Assembly: GCA_028023455.1 (NCBI GenBank)
Contig: JAQFVV010012400.1
Span: 17,599,490-17,663,489, forward strand
DNA length: 64,000 nucleotides
Direction: 5' to 3'
Source of the DNA: Epiperipatus broadwayi
Taxonomy: Eukaryota > Onychophora > Udeonychophora > Euonychophora > Peripatidae
This document shows positions 37,136 through 48,024 of the stretch, one piece after another. The stretch's first letter is position 1. Each line of letters opens with the position of its first letter. Position numbers and translations under genes: made by a program. The notes beneath the pieces were generated by a model. It saw only the letters and a list, made by a program, of their open reading frames with translations, searched no databases and was not told where the DNA came from.

Positions 37136-37168
37136 ACGGGCATAGGGTTGGGGATCCCTGACCTAAAG

Positions 37169-38795
37169 AGTGATAGGCATTAATATTGTATACTTTAATT
37201 TAAATAGATATAGGACCTGCTTAATAGAGAGAAATCCAATCACAATAAGACATTCATTTAGTTTTATATAATAATTAGTTAAGTGGTTTAATCTTTTATT
37301 CATGTCATTACGCCCGATCCTTATTAATATTTAGGTTATAATTTGTTACATGTCATTAGTGACATATTATTTTTCTTAGTATTGCCAGCATAGGTCAGCT
37401 TTCTTGCTTGCTTTGAATTTGTTTTGTCATGTTCTGGGATCACCGGAAACTCTGAATCCTAACTTCATTCATAAATGCTTTAGTATGGCATTCATCATGT
37501 CCTAGAACATATTTGGTAAGAGTAGTAAGTGCTCTGCATGGGATGACCCCAGGACAGCCAGCCCAGCACCTCCCCCTATCTTCCTCCTCTCCAGATATAG
37601 TGTTTCCAGAAGAGTGCGCATATCATCCTTCATCAAAGATCAGTGATGAAGAAATGGCCCAAACTTCATATTTGCTGCCTCATGCTAGTATCGCCATTAT
37701 TTCTTAATATTTTAAATTAAGCCTAAATCTATAAGTCGTAATGTTGTGAGTTCATTAAATCAATTACAATTTACTCATTAAGTTTTGGTATTTAGAATGT
37801 CACGGGTCAAGCTTGCATTAAGCTGGTTCCCTGGGGCAAGTGATTCTCAAATGTATATATAAATTTAATCTTTATTTAAGATTATAATGTGCATATTTTC
37901 CTATTATAAAATTTGTTAATTTGAAGATGCATACATTCACGTATTCAAATCATTTTAACACAAATAATATTGTGATCTTTTAATGCACAATGTAAATGCC
38001 AGAAACCATGTTTACCTGACATTATTAAATCAATACCTGTATATTCCATGTATGATCGGAATCACTTCGGTCATATCTTGAATTGGATGATTATTAATTG
38101 AATTATAGTTCAGGCTGCACTATGTCTGAATATCTAAAAGTGTATTTTATTTAGATCATTCCACTAATTGTATTTCGATTCTAAATAGCATTTCTATTCT
38201 TAAATCTATTTTGTAAAAGCTTATTTAATTTAATTTGGCATATAAATAAACCGCACTCAGAATTAAATATATGCACACACATGCAAATTTATTTTATAGT
38301 TGTAAATCTTATCATTATGAATTCTCATAATGATAACTACTGTTATTCTAATTAGTTATTCAAAATGAGTAGTAATCATGTCTGTATTATAATTTTATCT
38401 TTTATATTAAATTACACTTTCTTTATATATATAATCCAGTTAATCGAATCATTCTTATTCTCTCATTATTTTATGCTTAATTAAATATAATATTCTATAA
38501 TTAATATCGTATTCTATAAAATTCTATAATTAATATCTTATATTGGATCACTTGAGGTTTAACACACATATGCGCAGATTCATCATCACTATCTTTAATA
38601 TATCATGCTTCTCCGCTGTGTCTTGGGACTGGAATGAATTAAATTCTTCTGTATCTCTTCTGTCATGTGTCAGTAGCACAGAAAGTAAGATGTAGACAAG
38701 GCATAAAGATTAAAATGAAGGGAGTCCTATGTAAATCTATTAGATTATAGATATAGGTGGATTTCATTTTTATTGATTAAAAAAGGTTGTCTTAA
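37169..38795. other. AT-rich DNA with one balanced patch
   Basis: 37500-37860 has a more balanced base composition and an open frame of 64 codons (37513-37707) with no recognisable domain. It could be a repeat fragment or a decayed exon. The rest is AT-rich with nothing recognised. Confidence 0.4.
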
Positions 38796-38849
38796 CACTA
38801 GATTGAGATTGTTGATTGTTAATGATATTGGTATTGTTTAAGGGATCAC

Positions 38850-38850
<1 letters not shown>
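38796..38850. repeat. Piece of the 30.3-kb foldback family
   Basis: ATTGAGATTGTTGATTGTTA followed by ATGATATTGGTATTG matches the right arm of that foldback. Confidence 0.65.
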
Positions 38851-38852
<2 letters not shown>

Positions 38853-38894
<42 letters not shown>

Positions 38895-38955
38895 CTCAGG
38901 TGTATCAGTGTTATGAGATAGTGTGGAGAGTGGTGGGTCATGTGAAAGTCTGTGC
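38853..38955 (+). mobile_element. Microsatellite plus partial tRNA-like SINE
   Basis: (TA)n(TG)n is followed by GTGTATCAGTGTTATGAGAT and AGTGTGGAGAG, the A-box part of the SINE seen complete at 18842-18960. The B box is lost. Confidence 0.55.
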
Positions 38956-38980
38956 TATATAAGCCTGTGTATTTCATCTA

Positions 38981-39008
<28 letters not shown>

Positions 39009-39011
<3 letters not shown>

Positions 39012-40080
39012 AACCAGTTGGGTTACATGGTACACCCATAATAATATAGTGGGTGTGCATAAATATATAAGTAAAAAAAAAGGAAAAGTAGAAATAAACA
39101 CAGACAAAAAATTTTGTAGATATTTTTCTACATTTTCTAAAATAAAATAATAAGTAAAGGGTTAAATAATAACTCTGATTTAAAATAAAAATTGTTTTAT
39201 AAATTAAACTTTTAAAAGGTCTGATAAATATTATTTGTAATTCTGATTTTGAAATTTAAATATAAGCTTGTTTTTTTGATAATTTTGAAAAAAATGTCTA
39301 TTTTTGAAATCTTTAATTAATTTGTAAATTTTTATTGTCTAAATGAAAACATGTATATGTTTTCAAAAGGATTATCACACCTTTGGTCAAATTCCAAAGA
39401 TTAAAGTAAAAACATGAAAATCACACTTTGATAGAAATTTCCAGCTTGTTTTCAAATGGATTAAAGTTAATTGAAAACAGCCACTGTGTTTTTATCACCT
39501 GACCACCAAGATTATAAAAAGACTGATAAAAAAAATCAGTCAGTCTGGATAGTGATTTTTGAAGAGAACAATTTTAGGTTGCAGTTCTATAAGAGTTAGC
39601 AGAAGAGCTAACTATAAAGTTGGCTGAAGTATTTTGTGAAGAGTTGGTAACTGTAGCAGAAAATAGCCATAGTAAAGCTAGCTGCAAAGATAGTTAGTAT
39701 AATTTATCAAGAGAACTGCCATGAGGATTTAAGAATGCAAGGAAGTGGCTGCTATACAATTCACTGGTGGAATTTGAATTTACATGGAGGAAAATGGGTC
39801 AAGATTCTTTGTAATTCATAGCCTTAAAAGTGTTCTGGAAAAACAGCTTGCTGACCTGAAGTTTACAAAATCCAAGTATAAGTGAAACTGACTACAGAAG
39901 AAAAAAAAGGCCAACCATACCTGAATTATGTACTTTTACCTGATGATGACAATTTCCTGGAATGACCAAAAAACAGCTTGCCCAAGAGAGCAACTGAGTA
40001 AAGAAGTAGTTTATACGTATGCTGCTGTGTCTACATATGCGAAGAGAAGCACAGATAAACTTGCATACAAAGTGAGTTGT
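39009..40080 (+). repeat. ~1-kb dispersed repeat, plus-strand copy
   Basis: Starts TGTAACCAGTTGGGTTACAT right after (TA)n and runs parallel to the minus-strand copy at 31905-32894 to about GCATACAAAGTGAGTTG. Together they form an inverted pair with about 6.1 kb between them. Similarity could not be followed past 40080 because the other copy ends. The downstream sequence to about 40770, including AATAAA-type signals near 40700, may belong to the same element. No protein family is recognised inside. Confidence 0.8.
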
Positions 40081-41576
40081 TTTTCAATAATTTATTTGAT
40101 GGACATTTTTAAATCTATATTTTTAAATTTAAAGACATTGATAATTCGTTAAGAGGTAACCTAATAAAAGCTTTCTAACCTCTGGAAAATTGACTATATA
40201 TTTTTTGTAAAAGAATAAAAGAAAGCTGTAATAGAACTTGATAAAGTGATTTTTTTTAACATTGATTAAAAATGTAAATTTTATGTATATTCAAACGCAA
40301 TTTGTAATTGTAGAAATTATTGTTATTTATTGTTTGACAAAATTAAATTTATAAATAATCTGTGTGTATATATATCTCAATGCTTGTCAAATAGGACATA
40401 TATGCAAATTTAAGCATTTTGTTATTGAATATTAATTGTATATACCTAAATCGCGCATCTGTGCGCATATACATGTAAAGTTTAATCATTTTTTTTATAA
40501 TTATTTTATGTTAATTGAAATGTTTTCATCATATATTATAAAACGCACGTCTATGTACGGATATATATATATGCGTTTATAGAAACTAATTAAGAAATAC
40601 TGTTAGTGTAATAATTTGAATTTTGGAGTAATCTTGTAAATTAGTGTAATGACTTTTATTATTGTATACTTTTCAAAATCAGAACCCTTATAAGACCTTT
40701 TTTTTGTTATTAATAAACTTTTATTTAATTGTTAAAAATTGTATTCCATCATCTCTTGGTCACATACAGTAATAGATATTGTGTTCTCTGAGCTAGATTT
40801 CGGACACGAATAAATGGGGATGTGTTTAGTGCTTTGGGCATCCAGAGATGATCAATCATCATCCTGGTTGGTGCAAAAGAGGATACTCTTTAAAGCCCAT
40901 GCACTATTATTTTTTATTTTACTTTAGTCTTATTAAAAATTTAAGTTTATAGTTGGCCAGTACTTAAGTGGCCAGAGATTGATGATGATCAGCATGTTTT
41001 AAGTGTCCCAGCATTATTGATTTGATTTCTGATTATTGTGTATTTTAATGGATGGGCACTAAGCTAGGGCATCCAAGTTATCTTTAAATAATTGCCCAAG
41101 GTGGCAAAGGCTCAATAGTTAGTCTGGTCTACAGAAGACCCATTTCCAATCCAGTCACAAGGTTGACTGTTGATTTATTGTATTGAATTATTGTACTGAT
41201 TTGTTTATTCTCATCAATGATGATGATGGATGGTTATTTTTCTCAAGTATTTACTTATACTGATACTTACTTGTTATAATGCTGGTTGAATTTATAATTA
41301 TGCTTTTAGTTACTCTTTTGTGTTAGCTGTCTGATCTCTCAATGTTCTCAGAGATTTCTAATCTCATGCTCTTATATCATTAAATATTTTTATACTTGTA
41401 TATACTTCTGTAAACTCTGTAAAATATTGATTTTTGATTTTGTATTGACTTGGGGTTGATGATATTCCATCACCCCAGGTTCATTTTTCCTTTTCATCCA
41501 CTCCGATCCCCCCCATCCCATTACCCCCCCATCCCATTACAATATATATATATATATCAAACAAAATAAATGTAAT
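40081..41576. other. AT-rich DNA, nothing firmly recognised
   Basis: 40760-41240 is more balanced and contains several GATGATGATCA-type motifs but no frame. C-rich runs at 41505-41540 precede a (TA)n run. Confidence 0.45.
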
Positions 41577-41772
41577 AATCAAAATATTCTGGAATGAACA
41601 CTAAACAAAATTCCAAATGCCTATATAAAATACAAATAAAATCTTTGCTATAGCCAACTTACAGCATTTCTGCCATCTTGAATAACTGTAAGCTGGTTGT
41701 AACAAAGATTTTATTTGCATTTTATATAAGCATATGGAATTTTTTTAATATTTATTCTACAATATTTTGATT
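41577..41772. mobile_element. Foldback element, 196 bp
   Basis: The ends AATCAAAATATT (41577-41588) and AATATTTTGATT (41761-41772) are exact inverted copies. Arms of about 85 bp continue through AAATCTTTG / CAAAGATTT to a GCTATAGCC-type centre around 41665-41685. Confidence 0.9.
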
Positions 41773-42267
41773 ACAATTTTCTTCTTCCTCTTCCTTTCCC
41801 TATGTATTGATTTCTATATTTACATATCATACCATTTCCAACATTCCTATATACTTAACAATACTATTTTTTACACCAAAACTTTACTCTTACAGTTTCA
41901 ATTATTCTGCAGTCATCATCAGAGCTACAATATCCAAATATATAATCGTACAATTAATACATTTTATACATATATTTATATACATAATCAAAACATACAT
42001 CTTAACCTGACCATTATAAATAATCATTTTCCATTTTATTATTCTACTCTTAACTAATTTTATTTTTTTGTTTATATCATTTTATTATTAAATAATGGAG
42101 TTTAAAGATTAAAGGTATAAAATTATAATAAATAGTTTTAGAATAATTTAAATAAAAAAATAAAATTAATTAAGAGTAGAATAATAAAATGGAAAATGAT
42201 TATTTATAATGATCAGATTAAGATGTACATTTTGATTATGTATATAAATATGTGTATAAAATGTATT

Positions 42268-42672
42268 GGAATAGAAGCAAAATATCTAAGTGATTATCAA
42301 AAGCAGACTCCTGACCACTCAAAGAAGTATGGAGAGATGCATGTTGGGAGTAACAAGAAGAGATAGAAAATGCAATGTATGGGTAAGAGAACAAACAGGT
42401 GTTACTGACCTCATTGAAAAAATTAAAAGATTAAAGTGGAGTTGGGCTGGACATATTGCGAGAAAAGATGATAATAGATGGACAATTGAAATATTAAACT
42501 GGATTCCAAGAGATTGTAAAAGACCCAGAAAGAAACCACATGTGAGATGGATGGATGAAATAAGAAAGTGTGCAGGGGTGATGTGGAGAAGAAAAGCTAA
42601 AGATCAGAGAAGATAGATTAAACTTGGAGAGACCTTCGTCATGCAGTGAATTGATAATGGTTGTTGATGATG
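42268..42672 (+). mobile_element. 5'-truncated RTE 3' end with 12-bp target duplication
   Basis: ATAAAATGTATT occurs at 42256-42267 and again at 42673-42684, flanking the insert exactly where the foldback arm is broken. The insert ends with a GTTGTTGATGATG tail, as expected for target-primed insertion. Confidence 0.93.
42290..42616 (+). pseudogene. RTE ORF C-terminal remnant
   Basis: The open frame carries the well conserved C-terminal part of RTE proteins: SMERCMLGVTRRDRK, GVTDLIEKIKRLKWSWAGHIAR, NRWTIEILNWIPRDCKRP and HVRWMDEIRK. No EN or RT domain is present because of 5' truncation. The first ~25 codons are not homologous. Between RCML and NVWV this copy keeps 7 bases that are missing in the copy at 61.46 kb, showing where that one was frameshifted. 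Confidence 0.9.
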
Positions 42673-42820
42673 ATAAAATGTATTAATTGTATGATTATAT
42701 AATTGGATATTGTAGCTCTGATGATGACTGCAGGACAATCAAAACTGTAAAAGTAAAGTTTTGGTGTAAAAAAATAGTATTGCTAAGTGTGTAGGAAGGT
42801 TGGAAATGGTATGACATGTA

Positions 42821-44128
42821 ATATATATATACTGTTAATTGTTTTATTTTCAAGTAAAAAATTATAGATCACATATTTATTGAATGAATATTTTAAATAA
42901 TCAAAGTACATTCTGGCAAAGGAGAATTAAGTGTCAAGAAGAATTTCAAAATGGATCAAAAAATATTTCATATTAAGATAATAATAATTTTTTTTTTACA
43001 ATACATCAGTTCAGTATGCATGATTAATCATTGGTAGTTCTAGTTTAAACTATTAACTTTTCTTAGGGAAGAATGCTATTTTTCTATTATAGTTTATAAC
43101 AGTCTTTCACTACTTAGGCAAACAAATATTTCAAAATATAAAATGTGCTAATGTTTGAAACCAAACCAATCTTATTGCTTAGTTGTGTCAGGTCAGTCTA
43201 TAATTGTTTTAGTATCTGTAATTGCTTTATAATTCAAGCTACTCTATAAACTGATATAGTGTCTGATTTTATAGTTTAACAATTAGATTAGTTTGTTTCA
43301 AAATCCTTAATATTTGAATAATTTAAATAGAAGTGATAGTGCCAGATTATATACATTAATAAGTAGATTAATTTGAATATTTCGTTCAATTAATTTGAAT
43401 AGCACAATAAGAATAAATGGATTATAGGATTTATATAGCAAAGGAATCTAAGACTATACTTTTTTAAAACTACTACCAGTAAAATCTATAGAGAGGCTCA
43501 AGTATGATAATATGGAAAGAATTACTGCCACCAAATGAAGATTAAGTGTAACTAAAAAAGTTCTGAGACATTTTATTTTAATATACATTAACATATAAAA
43601 AATATTTGCATATGTATGTTGTCATGTTTAACAATTTCTGCATCATTATAGTGTTTTATCTTTATACACATTATTTTTGACAAATTACAACTAATGTAAC
43701 TAGTGTAAAATAATGTCCGTGGCAGTTATGAGAATTTTCATTTTTAAACGAATAAAAAGAATATAAACATATTAATTACAGCATAATAAACATCTTGTTA
43801 TTTTTATAAAAGAAAAAAACAACAATTATTTTGGGTACATACGTAAAATATACAATGAATGTATACTATTGGTCATAGAGATTTAATATGTCACAGCTAA
43901 CATTACAAAAAGATTATTTGAAAATATACAAATAACATTTAATAATATTCATCTGTTTGATGTATTATTCTCATAGTATGCTTTAAAAAAATTCTATTAA
44001 CTCATCACTTTTGTACTGTTTAAAATAAACAGTACATCTAAATGCGAAATGAATTATACATAAATAATACAGACTAATCTGTAGGTTCAAACTATTTTCG
44101 AGTGTGCTCCTTTATTTAATATATATAT
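42821..44128. other. AT-rich DNA, one small hairpin
   Basis: A hairpin with an exact 11-bp stem, TGTACTGTTTA-AAA-TAAACAGTACA, is at 44012-44036. No gene. Confidence 0.5.
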
Positions 44129-45000
44129 TGTAATGGTCAAACTTAGGATGGTTAATTTATTTTACATTGTTAAATTATTTAATTACATAAATTACACGAG
44201 TGCCATCTAACTAATTTAAGCATCAGGAAATAAACCAATACATATATTTTTAAAACAATATTTTATTCAATATAATAATGTAACCATTACATGGCCACAT
44301 TTGTAATGCTGGGCTAAATCATGAAGAACATAATTTCTCCCCATGAATAGCAGTAGTCCATTTAATCTTACATAAACAAAGTAACAAATGATGTAATAAT
44401 AATTAATTTATAAGTGTACTTATTAATTGATGTACAATTTATTTTCTCTAGTAAATTAACAAATCATGTAACATAATTTATCTATAGAGTATAATCATTA
44501 ATTGATATACAACTTATTTCCTTACCAAATTCTTTAATTTTTATATATCATAATATTAATATATTCATGGATAATGTAACACATTCATTGTATCTTTAAC
44601 CCTGACTTCAGTAAATTTAAATATAATTCTACACATATATGAATTCATAAATACAAACATTTCTTTGACTCACATGTCTCCTAGTACTTGTACATATATA
44701 TATGTTCTATATGGGATAAACATCAACACTATCTTTATTACAATAATTATAAGAAATGGTCTTCTTTAGATTCTATTCCTAAACATAACTACTTATATAA
44801 TAATAACTATAAAAGGATGGCCTTTTGGTCCTAATCCTACCTGAAAAAACCTTCTATACAATAATAATAAGGAGTAACCTTTTTTGGTCCTAAACTTAAT
44901 TTTATACAACTATAATTTGCACAGGGATGACTCATTCTGAGATCAATGCCTAACTCATTAAACTGATAGGAATGTATTTTCCTATATGGATATAAACATA
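44129..45000 (+). repeat. LTR-like repeat A (872 bp)
   Basis: Matches 46983-47794 over its whole length in the same orientation. Shared blocks include TGTAATGGTCA at the start, CTTACATAAAC, TTTCTTTGACTCACATGTCT, CCTTTTGGTCCTAATCCTAC, GAGATCAAT and the final GGATATAAACATA. It starts with TG after (TA)n. The next bases TGGACAATG could be part of a primer-binding site. A retrotransposon LTR is the simplest reading, but the terminal CA and the PBS are not proved. Confidence 0.7.
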
Positions 45001-46136
45001 TGGACAATGTTTATCCAGATAAAGCATAAAGACATTAATAAAGAAATAAAAATGCATGAGAGTACTGCTACATTATCACAATTAGACACAATGCAGATGC
45101 TTAGCATAATATTAAAACTGATGGAAAATAATCAAAAGCAAATGGAACATAATAAAAAGCAACTGGAGCAGATAAACCAAATGTTGAAAGCTAATCTTAA
45201 AACTAATCAAAAATAGATGGATCATTTTTGAAAACCATTTAAACCAGAGCAAAATCTGAATGATTCAAAATAAATAGATGATGAGCAAAAAATGAACAAA
45301 TACAAATTTAAGAAGAAACAATGGATCAAATCATGGACAATGAACAAGCTTTTAAAGTCAGAAAATGAACCAAAAATACATAATGAACTTTCAAATGAAA
45401 CTGAACCATAACTATTAGAGGAAAATGTATAAAATAACTGCAAACATGTTCAAATGAAAGAACAAATAACAAAATGTGAATTTGTTGAACTAACACAAGT
45501 AGTTGACAATGATCTAAAACTACTGAAAGTAATTGAAAGCAAACAAGAACTGTTAAAACTAAATATCCAAATACATGAGGATAAGCTTGAGGGCTCACAA
45601 CAAAAGTTAGATGCATCAAAAGAATATGATGTACTGTATCAAATGTCATCCATAATCTCGCAGTGGGATAAACAAATACAAATAAAAGTAGAGCAAAGTT
45701 TACTATATCCCCCCAAATGAAATGGAATCACTGTTATTACAAAAACTGAATGAAGACTTGCCTCTCATGCTGATTAATCTATTGGATAAGGAAATTCAAC
45801 AGCATCAAGAAAACATAAAATCTCTGTGTTATAGAGATGTATTGTATTTCTACAGAGTTATCCATATCAAGAATTTTATTGATCCTCAACTTTATTTACA
45901 ACCAGAAAGAAATAAAACACAATTTTTTTCCCACATCAACTGCTTTTTCTCCACAGTTGCCATGAAAGAAAAACTCCCCAGATAGACTTTATTATCAAAC
46001 TACCCCTGAACAATCTTATGTCATTGAACAATGGCTGAATAAACAGTTTATAAAATGCCCAGTGGATTTCCAAAAAGAACTTTTAATAATACAATCTTTT
46101 TTTTCTTTGTTTTTAAGTTTAAGAATTTGAAATGAA
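45001..46136 (+). pseudogene. gag-like remnant of an LTR element
   Basis: Directly after repeat A comes DNA with better coding character than its surroundings, split by stops and frame changes. One frame (44986-45216) has MHESTATLSQLDTMQML followed by a Q/E/N-rich coiled-coil stretch (KLMENNQKQMEHNKK). A second (45454-45720) is similarly charged. A third (45722-45985) includes QHQENIKSLCYRDVLYFYR. The Q/E-rich heptads followed by a helical region resemble the Gag N-terminus of some metazoan Gypsy elements. This is inference from position and composition; no protease, RT or integrase is present. The remnant ends where the palindrome arm begins. Confidence 0.45.
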
Positions 46137-46982
46137 CAATCTATCATTCATTTCAATAAATAAAATAAAATAAATATATATATATTTTTTTAAGCAAAAT
46201 GAACTATGCTAAGTCTATGTAAATTTGTTTTTTGTTTTTAAAAAAGAACTAAAATGAGGTTCAAGTAGAAACTAAGTTTTGGCTATAAATTTTTTTTTCT
46301 TTTCTTTTGTATCAGAAGGAAATATCACTTCATTCAAATCCCAGGATTGACCATGCCTAATGAATAAATGAGAATACTACTAACAGTTAGATAGATCTAA
46401 TCTGCAACACTTTTGAATCATATTTTGAATAATTCCAGCTGAAATTAAGAATTAGCACTTATTTAAAAGAGAACTAAGAAGGCTATACTATCACCCTAAA
46501 TGGTCTTTTAATATTTGTCAGAATGAAATAAATGACAATTATTTTATTTTGGGTGAGTCTTATATTTAAAGATTGATTTGTACTTTATTATAAATAATCT
46601 GAATTTGTAAATAAGACTTATTATCTGGTTATTATTTAAAAGAAACTGTCAATTAAAAAAAAGAAAAGTAATGAATTTGTAGTAACTTCTCATTATTTGT
46701 TAAATTATTTTTTTAAAGAAAAAAATAATTACATCACGTATGTATATTAAACTTATGAATTTTTATAAGTTATTAATAAGAGGATAAGTAAACAAATAAT
46801 GATAATCATATAAATCCAATGTACTCACACATTCACAAATAATTATAATTAATAGTGTAATTATTTCCATTAGTTTTATTTATTCATAGTTAAAAATTAT
46901 ATTTGATTAATGAAAATCGGTTTTTACATAGATGGATTTATATATGCATAATTCTGTGTTCAATGCTTAATAATTTATATAT
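46137..46982. repeat. Left arm of the composite palindrome
   Basis: Inverted copy of 50181-50779 (outer part, 46137-46740) and of 47795-48024 (inner part, 46715-46982). Shared blocks include AAATCCCAGGATTGACCATG, GAATTAGCACTTATTTAAAA, AAGAAACTGTCAATTAAAAA and TTCAATGCTTAATA at the inner end. No coding frame. Confidence 0.92.
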
Positions 46983-47794
46983 TGTAATGGTCAGACTTTG
47001 CATAGTTAATTTATTTTACATTTCTCTGTTATTTATTTATATAAATTACATTGGTGCCATAATGAACTAATAGATATATGTTTAAAACAATATTTTATTC
47101 ATTATGCCACAGCCCTATTTGTAATGCCAGGCTAAATCACACACACACACAAAATAAACATAGTTACTTCTGATGAATGACAATAGGCCAGGCAATCTTA
47201 CATAAACTAAAGTAACAAGTGATGTAATAGTAATAATTTATATACAAGTGTATTTATTAATTGATGTATAATTTATTTTCTTTAGTAAAATTAACACATT
47301 GTGCAATAATAATTGATATGCAAAAATTCTTTAATTTTATATATCATAATATCAATATATTCATATATAATGTAACACATTCACCATACCTTCAACCCTG
47401 ACTTCAATAAACTTAAATATAATTCTACATATGTATAAATTTATAAATACAAACATTTCTTTGACTCACATGTCTTTTAGTACTTACACATACATATGTT
47501 CTATATGTGATAGACATTGACACTATCTTTATTACAATAATCACCAAAAATGGTTTTCTTTAGATCCTATTCCTAAACATAATCAATATATAATAATAAT
47601 TATAATGGGATTACCTTTTGGTCCTAATCCTACCTGAAAAAAATCTTCTATACAATAACCATAAGGAGAAGCTTTTTTGGTTCTAATCCTAATTTAATAC
47701 AACTACAATTTATACATGGATGATAATGTATTGAGATCAATCCCTAACTCACTAAACTGATAGGAATGTATTCTTCTATATGGATATAAACATA
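46983..47794 (+). repeat. LTR-like repeat B (812 bp), palindrome loop
   Basis: Second copy of the 44129-45000 repeat, with scattered indels and a small (CA)n expansion near 47139. It sits exactly between the two inner arm ends, so it forms the loop. No purine-rich tract precedes it, so it looks like a solo LTR in the centre of an older hairpin rather than the 3' LTR of the gag-like remnant. Confidence 0.75.
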
Positions 47795-48024
47795 TGTAAA
47801 CTATTAAGCATTGAACAAACTGCAGATATATAAATTCATCTACATAAAATTCAATTTTCAGTAATCAAATGAATGAATGAGACAAATGAAAATAATTACA
47901 TGTTAATTACAATTATTTGTGACTTAGGCATTTATGTGTGTACATTGCATTTACACAATTATCATTATTTGTTTACATTTTCTCTTATTAATGATTTATA
48001 AAAATTCATAAGCTTAATATATAT
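47795..48024. repeat. Right arm of the palindrome, inner part
   Basis: Reverse complement matches 46715-46982: TATTAAGCATTGAAC at the loop end, then ACAAATAATTGTAATTAA-like and AAAAATTCATAAG-like blocks. Confidence 0.9.

Larger units (their letters stand above)
34704..37160 (-). mobile_element. hAT DNA transposon with both ends, inactive
   Basis: The left end CAGGGGTCCCCAACC at 34704 and the right end (reverse complement CAGGGATCCCCAACC, ending at 37160) form the short TIRs typical of hAT elements. The flanking 8-mers GCCTAGAG (34696-34703) and ACCTAAAG (37161-37168) agree at 6 of 8 positions, fitting a decayed 8-bp target duplication. Total length is 2457 bp. One transposase frame on the minus strand fills most of it. 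A perfect 16-bp palindrome GGGCACCATGGTGCCC lies near the right end (37120-37135), the transposase 5' side. Confidence 0.93.
41821..42820. mobile_element. Foldback element, invaded by an RTE
   Basis: The left arm (41821-42075) runs from TACATATCATACCATTTCC through ACTATTTTTTACACCAAAAC and GCAGTCATCATCAGAGCTAC to TAGAAT-poor, T-rich inner DNA. The right arm is its inverted copy but is split into 42151-42267 and 42673-42820 by an RTE fragment. Without the insert the hairpin would be about 600 bp. The arms differ by scattered substitutions. Confidence 0.92.

Noticed and set aside
37513-37707. 64-codon frame in a more balanced patch, possible exon
   Set aside because: No domain, no clear splice sites and no second exon; kept only as a remark in the spacer entry.
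40800-41060. Possible inverted repeat around GATGATCAATCATCATC motifs
   Set aside because: Matches are short and out of register; not convincing as a hairpin.
41767-42057. 96-codon frame MITIFFFLFLSL...
   Set aside because: Lies across the foldback arm; its hydrophobic look comes from T-rich DNA and the same sequence occurs inverted downstream.
45222-45649. Minus-strand frames of 73-107 codons opposite the gag-like region
   Set aside because: Antisense of Q/K/E-rich plus-strand sequence; hydrophobic composition is a by-product.
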